Assembly (NCBI GenBank): GCA_021404525.1
Contig: JAAWWE010000007.1
Coordinates: 124,001 to 188,000, forward strand
Length of the DNA stretch: 64,000 nt
Source of the DNA: Rhodobiaceae bacterium
GTDB lineage: Bacteria; Pseudomonadota; Alphaproteobacteria; Parvibaculales; Parvibaculaceae
Reading direction: 5' to 3'
Of this stretch, positions 16,741 to 25,305 are shown piece after piece. Within the stretch, counting starts at the first letter, position 1. Every line of letters begins with the position of its first letter. The notes beneath the pieces were generated by a model, which saw only the letters and a program-made list of their open reading frames with translations, was not told the DNA's origin and did no database searches. The translations under genes and the position numbers were made by a program.

Positions 16741-18071
16741 GTTTGCGCTGCCGTGTCTTTCTCGTCGAGTGTTGAAAGCGAGAACTGCATATCAAAGAGA
16801 CCATCAACAAGGGCAGCGGCTTCATCATCCCCCTTGTCGGCCCGTCGGCTCAGACGTTTGATCTGCGTGATGGCGTGCTCTTCATCCGGAAAGTCGCCGG
16901 TGGTTCCTTCCTTCGTGAAATCCTGCAGCGCCGCAAAGACCCAGGGTGCCCGCGTTTGTTCGTGAGCCGCTGGAAGAAAGTCTTTCCAAATTTTCTGAAG
17001 CGATGCCTTCTGGGATTTGCGTTGAACAAGGGCTTGTTCGAGCGCTTCAACTTGGCGCAGCGCTAGGGACATGCCCTGGCTATAGCCCGGATTGATATGG
17101 CAAACCGCATCCCCGATCGGCAGCAGCCCTTCTGGAAACGCAGTGAGCTGGTCGTAGCGTCGCCGGAGGCTCTTAGGGAACAGGTATTGTCGGGGAGCTC
17201 TCACAAGGACCGCTTCTTTCAGAAGGTCGGTAATTTTGGGGTCGTGCAGTGTGTCAACATGCGCGTGAAACCCCTCTATGTCTTTTGGCGGGTGATCCCC
17301 CAAACGCCCGGCAAGCGTAACAAGCCACTCCCCATTTTCCATCCGGGCAAGGGATCCAGCGCGTTTTGTATAGGGGCCTTTGCGCGCCGAGGAGATCAGA
17401 AATCCGACATCTGTGAAGGCCTCTGGCGTGCGAGGCTGGAACGTCGCTGAGCAATAGGCGAAATCGCAGTGTATGGCCTCCTCTCTTGGACGGGCCAGAC
17501 CAAGCGCGTCTAGCCAAGCCAATGTCTGGCTCACACGACCACTGGCATCAATCACAAGGTCAGCATTAAGTTCTAGATCGTCGGGCGCAATACAGACGCC
17601 TGTTACTGCACCGTCTTCGAGAAGCGGGCCAGTGACCCGTGTTTCATACCTGCACTCGACATTAGGAAGCGCTTCAACCTGGGCACGGATGCAATGTTCC
17701 AGCAGGGCGCGGGATTGCACCCGGTTGCTGGGGGCGCCGGCAGGTCGTTCAAGCGGTGTGGGTTGAAACCGCGAAAGACGATAGGTCTTGCCATGCGACG
17801 TGAGGCCGTACCATTCAGACGGTCCGGCGGACAGGCCGCCATGCGCATCCAGCTGTTCTTCAAGGGTCGGAAAGAGCCTGCTCAATATCTCCATGCCCCC
17901 CGGTAAAAGAACATGAATATGACTGCCTTGTGGGACACCTGTGCGAAGGTCAGCAACTGGTGGCATGACGTCCGCGTCGAGAAGCAGAACGCTGTCGAAA
18001 TGGTCAGACAGCACCCGCGCGGTTGCGAGACCAGCGATACCACCTCCAACAATAATCGCCTTTTCCAACAT
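16737..18071 (-). CDS. FAD-dependent monooxygenase/reductase family protein
   Basis: The 444-residue protein has a Rossmann motif IIVGGGIAGLATA (6-18), a middle DASGRVSQTLAWLDALG segment, and the second FAD-binding motif GLLPIGDAVCHINPGYSQGM (about 315-335). This is the PHBH-like hydroxylase / geranylgeranyl-reductase fold; the substrate cannot be told from sequence. It is divergent from an HxlR regulator gene with a 106-base operator-bearing region between them, which points to regulation by that protein. Confidence 0.85.
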   Translation of the reverse strand: MLEKAIIVGGGIAGLATARVLSDHFDSVLLLDADVMPPVADLRTGVPQGSHIHVLLPGGMEILSRLFPTLEEQLDAHGGLSAGPSEWYGLTSHGKTYRLSRFQPTPLERPAGAPSNRVQSRALLEHCIRAQVEALPNVECRYETRVTGPLLEDGAVTGVCIAPDDLELNADLVIDASGRVSQTLAWLDALGLARPREEAIHCDFAYCSATFQPRTPEAFTDVGFLISSARKGPYTKRAGSLARMENGEWLVTLAGRLGDHPPKDIEGFHAHVDTLHDPKITDLLKEAVLVRAPRQYLFPKSLRRRYDQLTAFPEGLLPIGDAVCHINPGYSQGMSLALRQVEALEQALVQRKSQKASLQKIWKDFLPAAHEQTRAPWVFAALQDFTKEGTTGDFPDEEHAITQIKRLSRRADKGDDEAAALVDGLFDMQFSLSTLDEKDTAAQT

Positions 18072-18104
18072 CGTTTTCCCTCTTCAAAGGCTTTGTCAGA
18101 CTGA

Positions 18105-18123
18105 TTAGTAAAACTAACTAGTT
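18105..18123. promoter_or_regulatory. Palindromic operator between flavoprotein and HxlR genes
   Basis: TTAGT-AAA-ACTAA (18105-18117) is a perfect inverted repeat and overlaps the palindrome AACTAGTT (18116-18123). The pair lies centrally in the divergent promoter region. It is the obvious candidate site for the HxlR protein encoded at 18178. Confidence 0.5.
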
Positions 18124-18177
18124 TGATGCTATCCTCAGAGATAAAGGAATGTAAATGGATCAAAGGGTGGAGAGCCG

Positions 18178-18603
18178 ATGAAAACGCACCGATCAGGTTG
18201 TCCAGTAAATCTCACAGTGGAGATTTTGGGGGATAAATGGACATTGATGGTGATCCGGGACATCGCGCTCGGCAACCGGCGTCACTTTCGCGAGCTGCTC
18301 ACCAAATCGGAGGAGGGCATCGCCGCTAACATGCTCTCCGACCGCCTGAACCTGTTGGCAGAGCACGGCTTGATTACGCGCGAGGATGACCCTTCGCATA
18401 AACAGAAAGTGATCTACAGCCTGACTGAAGCAGGTATAGAACTGGTTCCGGTCCTGGCGCAGATCATCATTTGGGGGCGTCACCATCTGCCGGTTTCTGC
18501 CCATCACGACGCTTTGGCAAAAGTGATGGAAGAAGGAGGCATAAAGCTCCAACGCAAATTGATGGCGGACCTGCGAGTGAAACATCTGGCGTCGGAAGCG
18601 TGA
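18178..18603 (+). CDS. HxlR family transcriptional regulator, third copy
   Basis: The 141-residue protein contains GCPVNLTVEILGDKWTLMVIRD with Cys8, the recognition segment EGIAANMLSDRLNLLAEHGLI and a C-terminal helical extension. It is divergent from the flavoprotein gene and 32 bases upstream of the MOSC gene, so it probably controls both. The shared N-terminal cysteine fits a redox or electrophile sensor, as known for HypR and QorR. Confidence 0.9.
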   Translation: MKTHRSGCPVNLTVEILGDKWTLMVIRDIALGNRRHFRELLTKSEEGIAANMLSDRLNLLAEHGLITREDDPSHKQKVIYSLTEAGIELVPVLAQIIIWGRHHLPVSAHHDALAKVMEEGGIKLQRKLMADLRVKHLASEA

Positions 18604-18635
18604 TGTAGATTTCTGGAGTTGAGGAGGGATTGATT

Positions 18636-19106
18636 TTGGCGTTGCGCGAACTGGTCAACGGATATGCAAAGCCCGGGACGGTTATGTGGATTGGCGTGCG
18701 CCCCGAACGCCGTGCTCCCGTTCTCCCGCTTTCAACTGTTCTCGTCGCCGAAACTGGGATTGAAGGAGATCACCGGGTGAAGGCGGGAAAGCGGGCCGTC
18801 AGCCTCATTCAGTGGGAACATTTGTCTGTCATCGCGGCTCTTGCAAACAAAGAGGCTGTCGCTCCAGAAGACCTCCGCAGGAATTTTGTGGTGAGCGGCA
18901 TCAATCTTTTGGGGCTGCGGAACCGTACCTTTCGCATTGGCGAGGCCGTTCTCAAAGGCACAGGCATCTGCGCGCCCTGTTCACGCATGGAAGAAAATCT
19001 TGGGACAGGAGGCTATGCGGCAGTGCGTGGCCATGGCGGCATCACCGCCGACATCATCTCGCCGGGCACTGTGTCGCTCCAGGACCGCGTCGAACCGATC
19101 GCATAA
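18636..19106 (+). CDS. MOSC domain protein
   Basis: About 156 residues match a stand-alone MOSC domain: GIEGDHR, SLIQWEHLSVIA, RRNFVVSGINLLGLRNRTFRIGEAVL and the conserved CAPCSRM with the reactive cysteine. MOSC domains carry sulfur or bind molybdopterin and include mARC/YiiM-like N-hydroxyl reductases. Start choice rests on GAGGAGG at 18621-18627, which sits 8 bases before the TTG at 18636; the TTG at 18630 is too close. It is downstream of the HxlR gene and probably in the same unit. Confidence 0.85.
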   Translation: MALRELVNGYAKPGTVMWIGVRPERRAPVLPLSTVLVAETGIEGDHRVKAGKRAVSLIQWEHLSVIAALANKEAVAPEDLRRNFVVSGINLLGLRNRTFRIGEAVLKGTGICAPCSRMEENLGTGGYAAVRGHGGITADIISPGTVSLQDRVEPIA

Positions 19107-19133
19107 AACTTTGGCTGTACCTAACTGGTGAGA

Positions 19134-19511
19134 TCAAGCAGCCGAAGCTGGGTCCTGCTGCAGCTCAATCGTGTTGCCTGCGGGATCTTTAAACCAAATG
19201 ATTTGATTGCCCCCCTCACCAAAATGCAGATGGTCATCTGTCATCCCTTTGACTTCCGCCACAGCCGCATCAATATCTTCGACAAAAAGGGACAGGTGCG
19301 TGTTGTTCGGCATTGCCAGATCACCTTCCGCCGGGTCCGTCACCACATGAACAATCGGATGGTCTTGCCCAAACCAAAAGCCGTTGACCAGTGTCGCAGC
19401 GCCTTCACGCTCGATGTTACCCAGCCCGAGGACCGACGTGTAAAACTCTTCAACCTCGTCATGTTTGCCAGCGGCATTGAGGCCGATATGATTGAAACCG
19501 GTAACACGCAT
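19134..19511 (-). CDS. VOC (glyoxalase/dioxygenase) superfamily protein
   Basis: The 125-residue protein shows the paired beta-alpha-beta-beta-beta pattern. It opens with GFNHIGLNA (His8 as possible metal ligand), has THLSLFVEDIDAAVAE in the second half and ends with WFKDPAGNTIELQQD with the conserved glutamate. The superfamily includes glyoxalase I, extradiol dioxygenases and resistance proteins. The reaction here is unknown. It is the last gene of a probable unit with a membrane protein and a TetR regulator. Confidence 0.82.
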   Translation of the reverse strand: MRVTGFNHIGLNAAGKHDEVEEFYTSVLGLGNIEREGAATLVNGFWFGQDHPIVHVVTDPAEGDLAMPNNTHLSLFVEDIDAAVAEVKGMTDDHLHFGEGGNQIIWFKDPAGNTIELQQDPASAA

Positions 19512-19564
19512 ATTGGGTCTTCCTTCTTGTTGGGGGAGCTTTGGGCCAGGCGTTCTGCCGGTAC

Positions 19565-19987
19565 TTAGGTTTCTGAAGTTTCAGCCGCCGTCGAAGAGGC
19601 TGGATACATGAGCAGCCAACCGACATAGAAGCCGACAACTTGAGGGCCATGAAGATAGTAAGCGCCGTTTTCATCAATTGCACCGCCCCATATCTCAGTT
19701 AATCCGCCGGTCGACCATCCAAACAGCATCCCAATCCAGAACGGCAGGATGACGATGGACCCCATCACACCAAGGGAAATCCACTCTCGTGTCGATTGCA
19801 TGCGGAAGCTCAGCCGAATTGCTAGGGCCGCCAGTACGGTGCCAAAGATCACTTCTCGAATGAAATGGTTCTTCACATAGTCCGCGATGAGCTCGTTTGA
19901 GAGAGATGTGGGCAGGAAATTGCTGTAAGCAAAAAACAGGAGAGCCAAGGCCAGAATTACAAGAACACGGCCGATTGTTTGTCGCAT
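19565..19987 (-). CDS. Small integral membrane protein of unknown function
   Basis: The 140-residue protein starts at ATG 19987, which is preceded by AGGCGGT; the frame open further upstream overlaps the TetR gene and lacks homology. It has about four hydrophobic segments (7-26, 46-62, 73-93 and 115-130). A polar loop GLTEIWGGAIDENGAYYLHGPQ lies between the last two. I do not recognise the family. It lies between a TetR regulator and a VOC protein gene on the same strand. Confidence 0.65.
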   Translation of the reverse strand: MRQTIGRVLVILALALLFFAYSNFLPTSLSNELIADYVKNHFIREVIFGTVLAALAIRLSFRMQSTREWISLGVMGSIVILPFWIGMLFGWSTGGLTEIWGGAIDENGAYYLHGPQVVGFYVGWLLMYPASSTAAETSET

Positions 19988-20006
19988 GTGGACCGCCTTT
20001 TCTTTT

Positions 20007-20633
20007 TTAGGAAACGCGCAGGCCTCGCCAAACCATCTCAAAGGTTTCGCGCAGCATAGCGGGTTTGACTTTTTTCTTGTCGCGCGCAGCGGCTTTGGCC
20101 AATTGCACGGCCGGCGCCATGAGCACGGCTTGAATGGAAGCCGTGGGTGCTTTGGCGAGCGTCCCATCTTTGATTGCTTTGGTCAGTACGCTTTCAAGTT
20201 TCTGGATCTTCTTTGCGATGCTAGCTTCGTTGGCAGCGTCGATCAGATGCGCCGCGCCAACAGTTTCCGAGAAGAGAAAGTCGTTCGGGCGATCCACGAC
20301 AAAGTCAAATAGCGCAAACCACATATTACGGATCTTGGCTTCTGAGTCCTCTCCGCTATCGGCAGCGGCAAACATGGTTTCGAACCAATCTGTTTTGATG
20401 TCGAGATAGGTTTGCTGGATCAGTTCTTCTTTGTTGGCGAAATAGAGGTAAATCGTGCCGGGAGACACCGCAGCGCGTTTAGCGATCTTGGAGACCGATA
20501 CGTTTGCCAACCCACCCTCAATGACAACGGCGATGACCGCGTCGCGAATGGCTTGTCTTTTTTCTTCGTCTTTTGGTCGCGCCACGGATACACCCACTCT
20601 TGAACGGTGCGGAGTATGGCATTTTGGGGCCAC
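20007..20633 (-). CDS. TetR/AcrR family transcriptional regulator
   Basis: The protein of up to 208 residues has an N-terminal TetR helix-turn-helix (DAVIAVVIEGGLANVSVSKIAKRAAVSPGTIYLYFANKEEL in segments, about residues 30-70). A helical ligand-binding domain follows. Start is unsure: ATG 20633 has no ribosome-binding site, and GTGs at 20597 or 20585 are alternatives. It precedes the membrane protein and VOC genes and is divergent from the sulfatase gene; either side could be its target. The 132-base gap to the sulfatase holds both promoters. Confidence 0.88.
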   Translation of the reverse strand: MAPKCHTPHRSRVGVSVARPKDEEKRQAIRDAVIAVVIEGGLANVSVSKIAKRAAVSPGTIYLYFANKEELIQQTYLDIKTDWFETMFAAADSGEDSEAKIRNMWFALFDFVVDRPNDFLFSETVGAAHLIDAANEASIAKKIQKLESVLTKAIKDGTLAKAPTASIQAVLMAPAVQLAKAAARDKKKVKPAMLRETFEMVWRGLRVS

Positions 20634-20765
20634 AGACCAAAGCCTCTAACTGCTCAGATCAGTGGCGTATACTGGCCGGTCTTTTGTATTGGCATTATAA
20701 GTGTCATTTGTTAGGGTCAGGAAATTGTCACCTGGACGTAAGTGCCAGGGTGGGAGGCTCTCAAA

Positions 20766-22541
20766 ATGAATATGTTTGTTCAATCTTTGGCGCGCAGCTT
20801 GTGCCTATGTGGTGTGGCTTTGGCGTTGAGCGTCTCAAACGCGTCTGCTGAAACGCGACCCAACATTGTCATCCTCCTCGTCGACGATGCAGGCTTGATG
20901 GATTTTTCCGCCTTTGGTGGCGAGGCAAACATGCCCAACGTCGATCGGCTGGCTGCAGCTGGGGCGATGTTCACCGGCTATCGCACCTCTCCCTCCTGCG
21001 CGCCCTCCAGAGCTATGCTGCTATCCGGTGTCGATAACCATCGAACAGGCATGGCAACCATTCCCGAGTTTGTGCGCTCCGAAGACAGATCAAAACCTGG
21101 ATATTCCATGAGCCTGGAGCCTGGTGTGCAGACTGTTGCAGACCGCCTCAAGACCGCAGGCTACCGGACCTATATGACCGGCAAGTGGCACCTCGGTCGG
21201 GAAGAGGGCGATCTGCCAAACCATCATGGCTTTGACCGGTCTTTCGCGCTGGATGCTCCCGGCGCAGACAATTGGGAACAGAAATCATACCTGCCCTTCT
21301 ATTCATTCGCACCCTGGTATGAAGACGGTGCGCCAGCAGACCTTCCCGAAGATTTCTATTCATCGAAGTTCCTGGTCGACAAGATGATCGACTATCTCGA
21401 GGAAGATGCCGACAAGGAGGCCCCCTTCCTTGCCTATGTTGGATTTCAGGCGATCCATATTCCCATTCAGGCGCCGCGAGAGTTCATCGACAGATATGAA
21501 GGTGTGTTTGACGAGGGCTGGCATGTGCTGCGAGAGCGGCGCTGGCAGCGTGCGCAGGAGCTGGGACTGGTCCCCCAGGGGGCACCGCTCGCGCCCATGC
21601 CAGAAGGTTTGCGGGTCTGGGATGAGCTGAGTGACGAAGACAAGCGGCTCTATTCCAAAAGCATGGCGGTCAACGCGGCCATGCTGGAGGCAATGGACTT
21701 TCATATCGGCCGCCTCATCGCCCACCTGGAGGCATCGGGCGAGCTTGAAAATACGCTCTTTATTGTCACATCGGATAATGGTCCAGAAGCGAGTGCCATC
21801 GTCGATCTACCGTCCTTCCGCTTGTGGATGGCGTTTAACGGCTATCACTATGATGTCGAACGTTTGGGCGAAAAAGGCAGCATGGGCTTTATCGGACCTG
21901 AATGGGCGAATGCCGCGGCGGCTCCCAGTGATCTCTTCAAGTTTTACGCAGCGGAGGGGGGTATTCGTGTGCCTCTGATCATTTCTGGGGCAGGGGTGAG
22001 TCCACAGACACCCATCCAATCGATGGCGATGGTGACCGACATCACGCCCACGATCATGGATTTTGCACGCGTCGAAGCCTCAGAAAATGAACCAGTGCCG
22101 ATCAACGGGAGCAGCTTGCGACCGGTGCTTGAAGGAATTGCGGAAGAGACGCACGCTGCGACAAAACCGATTGGCATGGAAGTGTCAGGCAATGGGGCTT
22201 TGTTTCTGGATGGCTACAAGATTACACGCAACATGCCGCCTTTTGGCGATGGTGTGTGGCGCCTCTACGATCTGTCCAGGGACCCTGGCGAAACGACCGA
22301 CCTCACAGCGGTGGAACCGGAGCGTATGCAAACCATGCTCGAGCACTACCAAGATTATGCCGATGAATTTGGCGTGGTCGAGCTCCCCGCTGACTTCAGC
22401 TACCTGGAACAGGTGACCGCCAACTCCATGCCGAAAGTCCTGGCACGATATTGGTGGGTTTTACTCATGCTGGGTCTCATCATCATAGGCAGTCTCGCTC
22501 TTGTCGCGCGATTTGCCTGGAGGAAATTCCAAAATGCCTGA
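20766..22541 (+). CDS. Membrane-anchored arylsulfatase, formylglycine-dependent type
   Basis: The 591-residue protein (ATG 20766 after GGGAGG) has a signal peptide cleaved near ASA (28) and metal-binding Asp40/Asp41 in LVDDAG. The sulfatase signature CAPSR has Cys78 as the residue converted to formylglycine, followed by TGKWHLG and SDNGPEAS. A hydrophobic C-terminal helix (about 563-585) ends in a basic tail. It should therefore hydrolyse sulfate esters in the periplasm while held in the membrane. A C-terminal anchor is unusual. The GST-like gene starts inside its last codons. Confidence 0.9.
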   Translation: MNMFVQSLARSLCLCGVALALSVSNASAETRPNIVILLVDDAGLMDFSAFGGEANMPNVDRLAAAGAMFTGYRTSPSCAPSRAMLLSGVDNHRTGMATIPEFVRSEDRSKPGYSMSLEPGVQTVADRLKTAGYRTYMTGKWHLGREEGDLPNHHGFDRSFALDAPGADNWEQKSYLPFYSFAPWYEDGAPADLPEDFYSSKFLVDKMIDYLEEDADKEAPFLAYVGFQAIHIPIQAPREFIDRYEGVFDEGWHVLRERRWQRAQELGLVPQGAPLAPMPEGLRVWDELSDEDKRLYSKSMAVNAAMLEAMDFHIGRLIAHLEASGELENTLFIVTSDNGPEASAIVDLPSFRLWMAFNGYHYDVERLGEKGSMGFIGPEWANAAAAPSDLFKFYAAEGGIRVPLIISGAGVSPQTPIQSMAMVTDITPTIMDFARVEASENEPVPINGSSLRPVLEGIAEETHAATKPIGMEVSGNGALFLDGYKITRNMPPFGDGVWRLYDLSRDPGETTDLTAVEPERMQTMLEHYQDYADEFGVVELPADFSYLEQVTANSMPKVLARYWWVLLMLGLIIIGSLALVARFAWRKFQNA

Positions 22542-23616
22542 TACACCTGCAAAGCACGTTATGCACGGCCTCAAGCTCTCGCTGTTTACAGGAAAGCTGG
22601 AGGCCTATTTCCGGGTTAAGGGAATTGAACATGACTTTGTCGAAATGGACAGGGCAGATTTCCAACGATGCGCGCAGGCGACCGGTATCGCACAGATGCC
22701 ACAAGTGGAAACACCAGACGGTGGCTGGTTGACAGACACGACAGCGATTATCGCCAAGTTCGAAGCGGAAGGTGCAGGACCAAACCTGACGCCCCAATCG
22801 CCGGTCGCCAAATTCGCGAGCCTGATGCTGGAAGACCTGTTTGATGAATGGTATTGGCGGCCTGCGCTCTACTATCGCTGGGCCTTTGATGAAGATGCCC
22901 TCCTCATGAGTTCTCAGGCCGCACGTACTATTCTGAGGGATGTACCGCTACCCTTCTTTCTGCGACGCCAGTTTGTCCTTCGGCGACAGCGCAAAGTGTA
23001 TATGGCGGAGGACGCCGTAACACCAGAGACCGCGCCAGCTATTGAAGCCCACTATCACGAGACCCTTGCGGTCTTAAACGAGATTCTCGCAAATCGACCC
23101 TTCCTGATGGGCCAGCGTCCCTGTGAGGCCGACTTCGGCATGTTTGGTCCGTTCTTTCGCCATTTCTTTTCCGATCCGACGCCGGGCCTCATCATGCGCG
23201 AGGAGGCACCGCACGTGTGTGCATGGGTGACACGCCTTTGGGCGCTTCGCCCTTCCGATCTGGAAAATGTCCCTGAAATTACTGACGTACCCGATGATCT
23301 CAGCTTCTTCTTTCAGATGTTTGGCAACGATTACCTTTCCTATCTGCAGGCCAATGCCGATGCGGCAGAGCGTGGAGACAAGAATGTGCGCCACGAAGCG
23401 CAAGGTGTTGAATGGTCTCTTCCGACAGCCCCCTATCGTGTTTATTGCCTGAGTGAACTGAGGCGACACTTCCAGGGCTTGGGTCCTGACGATCAAGAAA
23501 AGGTGCGGACATTGATTGGGCACGGCGCAGATCTATTGAAAGAACAGCCGCGGTCGATTGACGGCCCGGAGACATTCGCCGGCGGTGCGAAGCCGGTTAC
23601 ACGCCTCTGGACCTGA
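22534..23616 (+). CDS. Glutathione S-transferase-like protein
   Basis: The 360-residue protein starts at ATG 22534 (GGAGG ahead), overlapping the sulfatase stop by 8 bases. The N-terminal 80 residues look like a thioredoxin-fold GST domain (LKLSLFTGKLEAYFRVKGIEHDFVEMD, then IAQMPQVETPDGGWLTDTTAI with the cis-proline). The helical part contains NRPFLMGQRPCEADFGMFGPFFRHF, as in GST C-terminal domains. About 130 extra residues follow that I cannot assign. Coupling to a sulfatase is unusual, and its function is unknown. Confidence 0.8.
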   Translation: MPDTPAKHVMHGLKLSLFTGKLEAYFRVKGIEHDFVEMDRADFQRCAQATGIAQMPQVETPDGGWLTDTTAIIAKFEAEGAGPNLTPQSPVAKFASLMLEDLFDEWYWRPALYYRWAFDEDALLMSSQAARTILRDVPLPFFLRRQFVLRRQRKVYMAEDAVTPETAPAIEAHYHETLAVLNEILANRPFLMGQRPCEADFGMFGPFFRHFFSDPTPGLIMREEAPHVCAWVTRLWALRPSDLENVPEITDVPDDLSFFFQMFGNDYLSYLQANADAAERGDKNVRHEAQGVEWSLPTAPYRVYCLSELRRHFQGLGPDDQEKVRTLIGHGADLLKEQPRSIDGPETFAGGAKPVTRLWT

Positions 23617-23803
23617 TCTTTGTCAGGACGTAGCAAACCAATATTGGATCAATCTTGATGTCAGTCACGTTTGAGCCAATGGGCAAGGCCGCAGCAATCA
23701 GAATATCGTTCCAAAAATGTTTTTCGTTCTTGCAGTCAAAAATGTCTACCCCATATGGCTCCATCAGTCAGTTTACAGATGAATGCCTTTTGGAGGTGAC
23801 CAG

Positions 23804-24193
23804 GTGACAAAGTTCAGCATAGTTTTCGGAACCATTCTTGTCCTCGTGGAGATCGGGGTCGTTGCCTACACTGGAGGACCGGCTTTCTGGCCAATGTGGG
23901 CAAAAAACATATTGGCCGGCGGCTTTTTACTGTGCACCGGGTTTTCCCTGCTCTGGATCAGGACCATCTTCGTCGAAAAATTTCTTGTCGCCGCTTGGGG
24001 GTTCGCTTCAGGCCTGTTTCTTGTGTCGACTCTGGGTCTGATGCAATCAGATCGGCCGTTACCCATTGTTATTGGGCTGGCGATCTACACTCTCGTGAGT
24101 TTTGCTGGTTTGATAGCGACCTTCGGACGCCCTCTGCCCCGGCATCTTCTTTTCAGTGGGGATGGGCGAGCTTTTGACGAAGACACGCACTAG
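23804..24193 (+). CDS. Small membrane protein of unknown function
   Basis: I choose the GTG at 23804 because GGAGG lies 8 bases before it, giving 129 residues. Four hydrophobic segments are visible (5-22, 35-55, 60-80 and 88-107), with a polar C-terminal tail. No family is recognised. Its TAG stop shares CTAG (24190-24193) with the convergent enolase-superfamily gene. The 187 bases before it hold only a doubtful 49-codon frame. Confidence 0.6.
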   Translation: MTKFSIVFGTILVLVEIGVVAYTGGPAFWPMWAKNILAGGFLLCTGFSLLWIRTIFVEKFLVAAWGFASGLFLVSTLGLMQSDRPLPIVIGLAIYTLVSFAGLIATFGRPLPRHLLFSGDGRAFDEDTH

Positions 24194-25305
24194 ATCAGAG
24201 TGGCCTTTAGTCGGTCTTCGTTGAGGACCGCCCCAAGACCGGGTTCCTCTGTCAGGGTAACGAAGCCATCCTCCTGAGCGATCGGTACGTCCAGCATATA
24301 GTCGCGCCTGTCCAGTCCCCATGTAGGCGGATCATAAGGAAACTCAACAAACGGGGCGCCGCCAATACCCGCAATAAGGTGCAAGTTGGCAAGCACGCCG
24401 AGGCCATTTGTCCAGGTGTGGGGCGTGAAGACCGTATCCGTATCCCTGAGCTGCCGACCCAAATTTGCAAGGCCGGTGATGCCGCCCACGAGGGCCGCGT
24501 CGGGCTGGACAATGTCGAAGGCACCGCCATCTATCATGGTTCGAAGACTCGAGATCTCCCGGGTCATTTCACCCCCGGCGATCTTAACCGAACTTGCATC
24601 CCGCAATCGTTGATGGCCGTCCAGGTCGGCGCGGTGAAGTGGCTCCTCCATCCAAAAAACATCCAGGCGTTCCAGCTCCTTCGCCACGGGAAGGGCATCG
24701 TCAAACGTCCAGGATGGTTCGGTGTCCCAAGGCATTTGCCAGCCCTGATTGCAGTCGACCATCAGGGCAAGCTTGTCTCCAACCCGTGCGCGAACATGCT
24801 CCAAACCCTTAATGTCTTCGCGCCACCCACCGCTTTCACGCGACCGGAATCGAATTTTCATCGCCGTGAATCCGAGAGTGACGAGCTTATCTGCAAGGTC
24901 GGCCAATTCTTCCGGCCCGTGCAGAGCGCCAGACGATGCATAAACCGGAACGTCTGGACCTGTGCCCCCTAGCAACCGCCAGACAGGTTCTTTCCTGATC
25001 TGCCCCGCGAGATCCCAAAGTGCAATATCAAGCGGCCAGCAGCGCCCGTAATGAAAGTCGATATTGCTAAGCACTTTGTTGTGACGTTCCAGGTCGAGCG
25101 GGTCGCGGCCGACAAATAGGGTCTCGTGGCCCTCAAAGCCCACCATCAGATCTCCAGACCCAATACCCATTCGTCCTTCAGCGTCAAAAACGCGAACAAT
25201 GGTTGCATCAAAATGATGGCGTGCTCGCCCGTCCCACGCCGCACGGAAGGGTGGATTGAGCGGCAACCGATGGTGACTTATCTCAATACGCTCAATGATG
25301 GTCAT
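24190..25305 (-). CDS. Mandelate racemase/muconate lactonizing enzyme family protein (enolase superfamily)
   Basis: The 371-residue protein has the enolase-superfamily capping domain and barrel. Metal ligands are seen in VDCNQGW (Asp), FWMEEPL (Glu) and IAGGEM (Glu); an AMKIR motif is on one face and a PHTW histidine with an upstream PDAALVGG on the other. The Asp/His arrangement suggests the MR subgroup, often acid-sugar dehydratases. The substrate is not known. Its ATG lies inside the end of the RND transporter gene (14-base overlap), so the two are translationally coupled. Confidence 0.85.
   Translation of the reverse strand: MTIIERIEISHHRLPLNPPFRAAWDGRARHHFDATIVRVFDAEGRMGIGSGDLMVGFEGHETLFVGRDPLDLERHNKVLSNIDFHYGRCWPLDIALWDLAGQIRKEPVWRLLGGTGPDVPVYASSGALHGPEELADLADKLVTLGFTAMKIRFRSRESGGWREDIKGLEHVRARVGDKLALMVDCNQGWQMPWDTEPSWTFDDALPVAKELERLDVFWMEEPLHRADLDGHQRLRDASSVKIAGGEMTREISSLRTMIDGGAFDIVQPDAALVGGITGLANLGRQLRDTDTVFTPHTWTNGLGVLANLHLIAGIGGAPFVEFPYDPPTWGLDRRDYMLDVPIAQEDGFVTLTEEPGLGAVLNEDRLKATLI

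Noticed and set aside
23658..23807. 49-codon frame ending in a GTGA overlap with the membrane protein at 23804
   Set aside because: The overlap is tempting, but it has no ribosome-binding site and its sequence looks random; it would need ribosome profiling.
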